Shown in pieces: positions 1 through 6,219 of a stretch of 11,914 nucleotides of DNA (positions are counted from its first letter, which is position 1; every line of letters begins with the position of its first letter). A program made the translations under genes and the position numbers. The stretch is from contig JWZX01001932.1 in assembly GCA_001275005.1 (NCBI GenBank), forward strand, positions 1-11,914. Reading direction: 5' to 3'. Below the pieces are notes generated by a model that saw only the letters and a list, made by a program, of their open reading frames with translations, did not search any database and had not been told where the DNA came from. Source of the stretch: Chrysochromulina tobinii. Its lineage: Eukaryota; Haptophyta; Prymnesiales; Chrysochromulinaceae.

Positions 1-3000
1 TGACGATCGCGCAGATGGGCGTCACGCCGAGGCACACGGTGAGGAAGATGTAGAGTGTCCCGAGGATCCAGCTGAGCGGCCCCTCGAGAACATGCTGTGA
101 CCAGCGCCGCCCCTGCGAGCGCAGCTTCGACGCCGTCGGCGTGTCGCCCAGCTTGCATCTGCCCACGAGCTCCTCGGCCGCCGCCTGCTGCATCCGCCCA
201 ATCAGGGCGAGCTCGCGTACCTGTGGTCAGCAATGGCGTTCAGTGGCGAACTCCGTGGCGATCGATGGCTATCGGTGGCTACCAAACGCAATCAATCGCA
301 ATCAATCGCGAGCCTCCGCAGTCAATCGCAATCCATCGCAATCCATCGCAATCCATCGGAATCCATCGCAATCAATCGCAAGCTCGCGTACCTCCGCAAG
401 CTCGAAGGACGATCCACAGATGGAGATGGGCGCAGGCCATGCGGGGGTCGCGGTGGCGGCGGCGGTGGCGGCGGCGCTGGCGGTGGTGGCGGCGGCGGCA
501 GGCGCATCGGAAGTTGGTAGATGGCGTGGGATCGGCGGTCCGGCTGCGCCGGCTGCTCCTGCGGCAGTGTCGCTTCGTCCACCGTTGGGACCGCCACTTG
601 CGGTGGAGGCGCCACTCGGCGGGGGAAGCTGTGGGATGTGCTCAAAGTGGATGAGGAAGCCCATCAAGAAGAGGAGGAGCTGCGTGAGCAGATGATGCGT
701 CGCGACCACCGAGACGGAGCAAGGCTCCGCCGACCGGAAGCCGACGTGCGTCGAGAAGACGAATTGCGACGAGAGGTCGATAAAGGGGGCGGCAGCGCCG
801 CCCGCGCCACCGCTGCCGCCGCTGCCGCCACTGCCGCCGCCGCCGCCGCCGCTCACGGAGCGTACGGCGCGCGCGGCTTGCGTGTCGAGCTCCGAGGTGA
901 CGACGAAGATGTTGGAGGTGAAGCCGGAGAGGAGCGAGCAGCATGCAAGAGGGGCGTAGGTTCCGCCCGAGTGGCTGAGTACAAGCACAATCGTCTGATC
1001 AAAGTGATGCGTGGCGGCGCCGAAGCGGAAGCCGAGGCTCGGGATGGGCATCGTCTGCCCGAGCTGCCCGAGCAGCTTGTTGGCGGAGAGCACCTGCAAT
1101 TCGTGTAATTCGTCGGGGATTTCGTCAGGTGTTCCGTGGCCATCAGTGGCAGTCGACGGCAACCCATGGCCTTCGGTCTTCATCGGTAGTAATCAAGCAG
1201 CAATCAAGGAGCAATCAAGGAGCAATCAAGGTCGTCATCCGTGCGCATCTCGTGTAATCAAGGTCGTCATCAAGGTCAATTAAGGTCGTCATCGGTAGTC
1301 ATCAAGCGCCATCCGCACGCACCTCGATCCGCAGTCTCGGGTACACAAGCTGCAGGTCCGCGGCGAACTGCTCGCCCACCCAGAGCGACACCTCACAACC
1401 CGTGATCAGGATGTCGACCGAGCCATCGTGCGTCCCCGATCGGTGACGCTTGAGGCGCTGGCGCAGCTTGTTCGTGAACGTCCACGCAGACACGAGGTTG
1501 GCCGACTTGGCGGCGACGCCACGAGCGTCAAAGTCGGCGGTGATCTCGCCGAGGATTCGAGGCGTGTCGAGCAGATCGCGCCCGACGGGGTCAGCGCAGA
1601 GCACGTTGGGCGGCGCACTCAGGAGCGGATTGCCGTCGAGCTGCAGCCGGCGCTGCCACATGCTCACTTGCTCGCCGTGCTGCACGATGTTGACGCAGAG
1701 CAGTACGCGCTCTGTGGTCCCCTCGGCCCCAGCTTTGCGCCACCAGCCACCGCCGCTGGTGCCGCCACCGCCGCTAAGCCGACAGACTTCGACAGCATCA
1801 CGGTCGTGACCAGCGCAGCAGAGGAGGTGGCGAGTACCTGGGCCGCCCGCCAGGATGCCAGAACTCGCCCCTTGCGCCATGGCGGGCGGCTGTGGCGCCT
1901 CCCCCCATCTCAACAGCACCACCTCTCCAGCCACGTCATCCAAGTCGAAGCGGAAGGACACCGCCTCTTCCGCCTCTTCCGCCTCGGGATCGGGCCCAGT
2001 GCGCTTCGGTGGCTTCGGTGCGGGATTCTGCATACCCATGCATACCTTGGTGGCCGCCGCCTCGGAGCCGAAGGTGACGCACCCGAGCGCCGGATAGAAC
2101 GCTATGCTCATCGTTTGCCCTCGTGAGGCGAAAACGACCTCACCCCCAGCATCGAGGGAATGGCTGAGGACAAGCCCAAAGGATCCCTGTGCGTTGGCCA
2201 TCAGCTCGAGAGTGCCACGCAGCAGGTCGCCGAAGAAGAAGGCGCTACATGCCTCCGTGATGAGTCCCATCATCGCGACGCGACGCGCGAGTACTACACC
2301 AGGCAGCGGGATCGGCTCGAAGGCAGCGAACGCGACCGGGTCGGAAGTGCCCGCCTCAACGCGTGCATGCAGCCGCTCGCGCATGAGGCGCTCATAGCAG
2401 CGGAGCAGCTCGCTCTCGCCGCCGCTCTCGCCGGTGTTCGCCGCGAGCAACTGCGCCGCCACCTCACTGCCGCGCGCCTCCGCCTCAGACAGCAGCCCTT
2501 GCCACTCGGTCGTACAGAGCCGCACGATCGACTCAAGTTGGATCGGGTCCGCAAGCTCGTCACAGTGGCTTGCTAGGTCGCCGACACTCGCGAGCGCGCC
2601 GTAGACGTAGCCGTAGCGCACAGAGGCGCTCCACAGTCCCTACGGACGCAATCAGTGGCACTCAGTGACACTCAGTGGCACAGTGGCACTCAGTGACACT
2701 CAGTGTCACTCAGTATCAATCAGTATCAATCAGTGTCAACAGTGCTCCACAGTCCCTACAGACCCAACGCGTCGAGCAGAGGTCGTTATGGGTCATCAGA
2801 GCTCATCAGTACTCCTCAGTGGCCATCGACCTACCTTAGGACGCAGGAGATCGAGGAGCCCCGCCACCGCGGCCGAGTCGACGTCAGAAGGCATCGGCCG
2901 GCCGAGCAGCCGACCGAGCAGCGCCTGCACATCACCCAGAGCGTACCTACAGAAGGGCGCGAGCATTGATCCTCAGCAGAGCGATCATTGGCACCCCGAT

Positions 3001-3914
3001 TGCAATTAGCATTGCAATTCGCATGCACAGCGTACGTGGTGCCGTGCCATGCGAAGAAGTCGAGGTCGCCGTTGTGGGTGATGTAGCCCTCGACATTAGC
3101 GCGCTCGCTCACCCAGTGCATCGTGTGCCCGTTGACCGTTGCTTCGCGCCCGTAGGCTCGCCGCCAGGCCGTCTGCTCCTGAGCGGGCATCCATTGATGC
3201 GGGTGGCATCCAACGAGATTGCAAATGGATGACGTGGCGAAGCGAGTGTGGCCCTGGAAGAGGCGCCACGCCTCGCCTGGCTGCGGGTAGACACCGCGCA
3301 CGCCTCCGCCGCGCACCTCGCGCTCCACCTTGGAGAGCAGCAGCTCGCTCAGGTCCGTGCGCTTGCCGTTGACCACGCGGCAGCGTCGGCCGACCCGGCC
3401 CTTGCCTCTGCTGCCCGTGGGCTCGTACGTCACCAAACCGGCCGACTGCGCGCCGCGAACCATGGTGATGCGAAGCATCTTGCGCAGGGGTCGCGAAGAC
3501 CGTCGTCCGCGCCGTGGCACGAAGAAGGATGACTCCGAAGTTGCCGCACGCGAAGCCGCTGCCGGAAGTTGGAAGTACGACGATGCCAAGGGCGTCACTC
3601 GCGACAGCTCCTGCGGCGGTCCACCAGAAGGGTAATGCGACGACGGCGCTCCAGCCGAGGCCAAAAGTGATCCCGAGTGCAACCAGCATAGAGCCGACCC
3701 AGCCGGCGTGCCGCACCAAGATCTCGGTTCGAGGCTGCGACCCGAGGCCTGGAAGAGCACACGAGGCTGCCACCGGGCTGTCCAAGCCGTGGTTGAATGA
3801 GAGCGAAACTCGGCCCCGCCAGCCTAAGAGAAGGGCTGTGAGGATATGGCATGCTTCGTGGATGATTACACTGAGTGCCCAGCTGGCAATGGCTGCCAAC
3901 GCGAGCACGAGCAT
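1..3914 (-). CDS. GFAT-like multi-domain membrane protein (HExxH segment + glutaminase + SIS), 3' end outside window
   Basis: Inferred exons: 3914-3036 (with a frame break near 3490-3530), 2946-2835, 2639-1323, 1093-392, 220-<1; about 1,060 codons and still open at the left edge. An in-frame TAG at 3938-3936 supports the ATG at 3914. The N-terminus is hydrophobic with HEACH (residues 19-23), an M50-type zinc motif. Next comes ACGNFGVILL, matching the CGIVGxI catalytic Cys of class II glutaminases (C123). About 30 codons on is RGAQSAGLVTY (compare RGYDSAG in GFAT), then GHTRFAT and HNGDLDFF. The third large exon carries ITGCEVSLWVGEQFA and the fourth LSHSGGTYAPLACC, FVVTSELDTQ and AEPCSVSVVATHHLL: an SIS phosphosugar fold. 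Membrane segments occur near 630-690 and 5-85. A role in amino-sugar metabolism is plausible, but the enzyme activity is inference. I recall similar architecture in fungi and algae, unchecked. Confidence 0.85.
221..391 (-). other. Intron (171 bp, phase 0) with 13-bp direct repeat at both splice sites
   Basis: Donor GAG|GTACGC at 391 and acceptor CCACAG ending at 221. Splicing joins SSFELAE to VRELALIGRMQQAAAEELVG. The 13-mer AGGTACGCGAGCT occurs at 393-381 and again at 222-210, so the start of the intron and the start of the next exon are identical. The intron body is a 10-bp tandem array. Confidence 0.88.
286..381. repeat. 10-bp tandem array inside intron
   Basis: Plus-strand units read ATCCATCGCA or ATCAATCGCA, repeated with small changes; positions 331-380 hold five consecutive 10-bp units. 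The array is confined to the intron at 221-391. On the gene's strand every unit contains GATTG or GATGG. Confidence 0.92.
1094..1322 (-). other. Intron (229 bp, phase 0) with 11-bp tandem repeats
   Basis: Donor GAG|GTGCGT at 1322 and acceptor TTGCAG ending at 1094. Splicing joins PRLRIE to VLSANKLLGQLGQ, the expected SIS-domain continuation, whereas unspliced reading reaches TGA at 1302. The junctions share AGGTGC, a 6-bp repeat. The interior is built mostly of AATCAAGGAGC-like units (plus-strand reading). Confidence 0.9.
1181..1305. repeat. 11- to 15-bp tandem array inside intron
   Basis: Plus-strand AATCAAGGAGC-like units at 1191-1230 change into AATCAAGGTCGTCAT-like units up to about 1305. 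The array lies inside the intron at 1094-1322. On the gene's strand the repeated core is CTTGATTG. Confidence 0.88.
2628..2759. repeat. 16-bp direct repeat duplicating a 3' splice site
   Basis: GCTCCACAGTCCCTAC occurs at 2628-2643 and 2744-2759, 116 bp apart. The first copy spans the real acceptor: 4 intron bases and 12 exon bases. The second copy lies deep in the intron and contains the same TAG|GGACTG. Splicing there would run into an in-frame TGA after nine codons. Confidence 0.93.
2640..2834 (-). other. Intron (195 bp, phase 0) with 10-bp tandem repeats
   Basis: Donor AAG|GTAGGT at 2834 and acceptor CCGTAG ending at 2640. Splicing joins LLDLLRPK to GLWSASVRYGYVYGAL, a smooth continuation. 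The middle is a tandem array of about 10-bp units. A 16-bp copy of the acceptor region also lies inside the intron at 2744-2759. Confidence 0.88.
2651..2742. repeat. 10-bp tandem array inside intron
   Basis: Plus-strand units read CACTCAGTGA, drifting to TATCAATCAG toward 2740. The array is contained in the intron at 2640-2834. On the gene's strand the units read CTGAGTGACA and CTGATTGATA. Confidence 0.92.
2947..3035 (-). other. Intron (89 bp, phase 2) with terminal direct repeat
   Basis: Donor GTACGC at 3035 and acceptor CTGTAG ending at 2947. Splicing joins HGTT to YALGDVQALLGRLLGRP and then to VDSAAVAGLLDLLR, which continues the glutaminase domain. Unspliced reading gives unrelated sequence. 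The first ten bases of the intron, GTACGCTGTG, reappear as the first ten bases of the next exon with one mismatch (GTACGCTCTG). Inside is a 12-bp near-tandem pair, GCGAATTGCAAT then GCTAATTGCAAT. Confidence 0.88.
3479..3533 (-). other. Frame break in the glutaminase domain: surplus base or 55-nt intron
   Basis: Coding continues in one frame through CGNFGVILL (about 3550-3525) and in another frame from LRKMLRITMVRGAQ (about 3490 down). Two explanations restore the frame. A GTCATC...CAAG intron at 3533-3479 would do so, but it has a weak donor and leaves only about 13 residues between the catalytic-type Cys and RGAQSAG. Alternatively one base is surplus between about 3525 and 3490, which leaves about 30 residues. 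The family spacing is 25-31 residues, in E. coli and human GFAT as I remember them, so the single-base explanation fits better. Confidence 0.7.
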
Positions 3915-4346
3915 GAGTCGGTGGAAATGCGCGCACTATGATACAGACGCCGTCGACGTGGATCGTGGCCGGGACGCCGACGGGAAATGCTGCAGGAAAA
4001 GCGCGCACACAATGTGTTGTTTTTGACGAAACGAAATATGTTAGGGTTTTTTGACGAAGTATAAGCGCCGAAGGCAGCGGCGGAAGCGACGAGGCCCTCG
4101 CGACGCCTCGCGGCGCGGCGCTTCGGCGTTGTGTTTGCTTGTGGCGTTGTGCAATTCGCTGGAATCAGATGCGAATCTTGAAACAACCTCTTGTCTACTC
4201 GTGTCAGCTCTGTTTGAAACGGCGGTGTGTGAGCCGGAGCGTGCTCGCCGGCGGCGCCTTACCGGTCGTCGACGGCATCGTGGCGGCCTTTGATGGACCC
4301 ACGGGCGTCCTGCTCGCCTCATATGCCCTCAAACCCCTCCTTCGCA

Positions 4347-4371
4347 CACGTGCCAGGCACGTGCACACGTG
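4347..4371. promoter_or_regulatory. Triple G-box/E-box cluster
   Basis: CACGTG occurs at 4347-4352, 4358-4363 and 4366-4371. The first two form a 17-bp palindrome, CACGTGCC-A-GGCACGTG. CACGTG is the core site of bHLH and bZIP factors in plants, animals and fungi. Function here is inferred from clustering and intergenic position. Confidence 0.45.
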
Positions 4372-4532
4372 TCCCGTGTTCAAGAGCGTGTCGTCGCGGC
4401 GCTCACCGGCCGCAAGACTCGACGATTACATTCCCTAAGGCAGTGATGACGGGGGCTGTGGCGTTTCCCACACACTGGGACCTGTGAGCGCGGTTCCATG
4501 AGCCCCCGGGGGAGGCGCCCCTGGGCGAGCAT

Positions 4533-4579
4533 GAGCCAACGGTACATGTATTGGCTGAGCCAACAGCACTCATTGGCTG
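4533..4579. promoter_or_regulatory. CCAAT-like inverted motif cluster
   Basis: TTGGCT-G-AGCCAA is an inverted repeat at 4551-4563. GAGCCAAC occurs at 4533-4540 and 4557-4564, and ATTGGCTG at 4550-4557 and 4572-4579. The cluster lies about 200 bp upstream of the SAYSVFN start. ATTGG is the reversed CCAAT core bound by NF-Y in eukaryotes; the role here is inference. Confidence 0.35.
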
Positions 4580-4727
4580 GAGTGTGCCGAAATCGGCTGT
4601 TTCCGATCGCGTACCACATGTTCACGCACCCAGCACACGCGGTATCTCTAATGTACGCCAGCTGAGTCGTTTAATACTTCAGCGCTGCGGCGAGCATTCA
4701 CGAGCCGTGTTCAGTGTGGAAGCCCGC

Positions 4728-4807
4728 GCGCCTCTCGTGGTGCCCGATCGCGGGCACAGGAATCGCTTTGGCGAATGGTGCGATCCGCCAGAGCTGCGCC
4801 TCTCGTG
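4728..4807 (+). repeat. 12-bp direct repeat around the SAYSVFN start
   Basis: GCGCCTCTCGTG occurs at 4728-4739 and 4796-4807, 68 bp apart and flanking the predicted ATG at 4775. The second copy encodes APLV of the protein. The first would also encode RAPLV but in another frame. This could mark a small duplication or an unrecognised short intron. Confidence 0.7.
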
Positions 4808-5282
4808 AATCTTGGCAAGGCTGCTGCATTTGCCGCTGCATGGGGCTTAGGAGTTTACGCAGAGTTCGGCGTTCCAGTTTTCATCGGCTTGTTGATCTTT
4901 GCCATGTTCACCATCGGCACTTCTGAGAGATGGGCGGCTGACAGCTCGGCGTACTCTGTGTTCAACGATGGCGTATCTATCACTGGAACTATGTCTGCTC
5001 ACCAGATAGATGAGCAAATGCGAAATGGCGGCCACAGCATGCGTGCACCAAGCTCTCAGCCTGAGTCATCCTTTGTGCAAAAGGCACTCCGCGGCAGGGG
5101 TGGAGGCAGCACATTTGTCAAGAGGCCTAGGCTCCACAGAGGACGTGCAGGTAGACGAGGCAGAGCTGCGCCGCCGAAGAGCCGCAGCCGCAGATGCTGC
5201 GCAGGTACGAGCGCAAGCGTATGCAGCGCACACAGATACTCGCATGAGATACTTGACAGAAGTTAATGTCAGAAAAGCGTAG
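4775..5282 (+). CDS. SAYSVFN-domain membrane protein (SAYSD1-like)
   Basis: From the ATG at 4775 the protein has a long hydrophobic stretch (residues 15-47), then GTSERWAADSSAYSVFNDG (residues 48-66) and ITGTMSAHQIDEQMRNG. This is the diagnostic SAYSVFN block followed by the usual I-x-G-T segment. In animals SAYSD1 is an ER membrane protein linked to quality control of stalled, UFMylated ribosomes at the translocon; the role here is by homology. The C-terminus is uncertain. Read straight through, the frame ends at 5266 in a Gly/Arg-rich tail. An intron at 5075-5150 (GTGCAA...GTGCAG) would instead join PESSF to VDEAELRRRRAAAADAAQ and end at 5282 with a helical charged tail. The N-terminus may also be incomplete, since animal homologues have a longer one. 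Confidence 0.8.
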
Positions 5283-5292
5283 CAATTACAAT

Positions 5293-5311
5293 ACTGTCTC
5301 TTAAAGACGGT
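5293..5311. other. Hairpin between convergent genes
   Basis: ACTGTCT and AGACGGT pair over 7 bp (one G-T wobble) around a 5-base loop. The hairpin lies between the SAYSVFN stop (5266 or 5282) and the macro-gene stop (5404), so it would be in the 3' UTR of one or both transcripts. The rest of this short spacer shows nothing else. Confidence 0.4.
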
Positions 5312-5403
5312 AGCACACGCAGGTTTCTGTAGTGGACGAGGGGCGTGTGAGTCGTCACGTTCCAAGCCTCCAAGGATACTTTCAAGACGCCGCGCTAAAC
5401 GTC

Positions 5404-6219
5404 CTAAAAAGGGTAGACTTGGCGCGGCGTGCTGCCCATCTCCAACGAACGTGCAAACTCGGCGGCCTTTGATATCTCCTCCTTGAAGGCCTCCAGGTAC
5501 GCGTCGTACTCGCTGTCCTGGAAAATGCACATTTCGAGGCGAGCGACTGAGACCACGTGCTGAGTTTTGTTCGGCAGTCCGTCGAATGCGCGACGCAAGG
5601 CGATGGACGTCAGCGTTGGCAACTCTGGCGCGAATGGGCCGGCGAAAATGCCTCCGGTGATCGGAAGCATTCGCAAGCCGCCGAGCCGTTTGTTGGCAAA
5701 CTCTCTCAGAATCGACGAGTAGGCCGCCGTGAGCTCGCCCAACGCCTCCTCGCGTGAACATTTCCGGCTGTTGAAGTTGGGGCCGACGATGTGAAGTACA
5801 GGATTTAGTCCGATTGGCACTTTATAAAGGCCAGGCACTTTATAAAAGTGCATCTTCGCCTGCAGCGGCGCCTGGATCGCGCTTCGAACCGCGTCCGGAA
5901 AATTCTCGTCCTCCGCGATTCCGAGCCACTTGTAGATTTCGCCGGAGGCTCCGCCTGCGCCCTTGGGCCCGGTGCGAATGTACTGGAGGCCGGCGGGATC
6001 GACAATCGGGAGCCCAGGTGCGGGCAATGCCGCGCGCTTCTGTATGACTTTCGACCTTGTGAGAGCCGTGCCGAGCACACCGAAGGGATGCACCGCAAGC
6101 CGCATTGTGCGTGGGGCACGGACGACCGCCGCCATGGCCTCGAGTTTAGAAGTTGACGAAACCCTTCTCCTCCCGGGCGCACAAGTCTCATCGACAGCCG
6201 TCTCATGCTTGAATTCCAT
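5404..6219 (-). CDS. Macro-domain (ADP-ribose-binding type) protein
   Basis: A 271-residue intron-free frame. Macro-domain features, in order: GGASGEIYKWLG (residues 89-100, in place of GGGVAGAI), PVLHIVGPNF (about 130-139, the hhVGP strand), an EEALGELTAAYSSIL helix, and LPITGGIFAGPF (about 175-186, in place of the P-x-hSTGhaG loop). These bind ADP-ribose in known members, and many remove mono-ADP-ribose from proteins or process O-acetyl-ADP-ribose. The usual NAAN loop before the GGG segment is not visible (PIVDPAG stands near it), so catalysis is uncertain. The ATG at 6219 has a poor start context; Met29 (6135) reads GCCATGG and may be the real or an alternative start. The gene converges with the SAYSVFN gene, with 121-137 bp between stops. 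Confidence 0.85.
   Translation of the reverse strand: MEFKHETAVDETCAPGRRRVSSTSKLEAMAAVVRAPRTMRLAVHPFGVLGTALTRSKVIQKRAALPAPGLPIVDPAGLQYIRTGPKGAGGASGEIYKWLGIAEDENFPDAVRSAIQAPLQAKMHFYKVPGLYKVPIGLNPVLHIVGPNFNSRKCSREEALGELTAAYSSILREFANKRLGGLRMLPITGGIFAGPFAPELPTLTSIALRRAFDGLPNKTQHVVSVARLEMCIFQDSEYDAYLEAFKEEISKAAEFARSLEMGSTPRQVYPF
5816..5851 (-). repeat. 18-bp tandem duplication inside the macro gene
   Basis: GGCACTTTATAAA (plus strand) occurs at 5816-5828 and 5834-5846, a period of 18 bp. In the protein it gives FYKVPG followed by LYKVPI, two copies of a six-residue unit just before the hhVGP strand. The frame is kept. Confidence 0.85.

Larger units (their letters stand above)
3915..4774. promoter_or_regulatory. 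Divergent intergenic region, probable bidirectional promoter
   Basis: This 860-bp stretch separates the starts of the minus-strand GFAT-like gene and the plus-strand SAYSVFN gene. Open frames across it (for example 4139-4438) show no recognisable domain. It holds an 11-bp direct repeat TTTTTGACGAA at 4020-4030 and 4048-4058, three CACGTG motifs at 4347-4371, and ATTGG/CCAA inverted motifs at 4533-4579. A first non-coding exon of either gene could also lie here. Confidence 0.5.

Noticed and set aside
445-852. GGC/GCC-rich stretches as separate repeat elements
   Set aside because: They encode the Gly-rich and Ala/Pro-rich linkers of the SIS-containing exon and stay in frame.
1428-2126. Long plus-strand open frame (232 codons)
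   Set aside because: It is antisense to the exon at 2639-1323, which carries the recognisable protein; Arg/His/Pro-rich with no domain.
286-2742. CRISPR-like repeat arrays
   Set aside because: Units are contiguous or drifting with no unique spacers, and each array lies inside a spliced intron of a eukaryotic gene.
4040-4052. TTAGGG followed by a T run, telomere-like
   Set aside because: A single copy with no tandem repeat.
4139-4438. Plus-strand frame with VVDGIVAAFDGPTGVLL
   Set aside because: One stretch looks protein-like, but there is no family match I recognise, the start is not ATG-supported, and the CACGTG cluster lies within it.
5294-5303. CTGTCTCTTA resembles the start of a common transposase-library adapter
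   Set aside because: Only 10 bases match and the following bases differ; it sits in a local hairpin within normal intergenic sequence.
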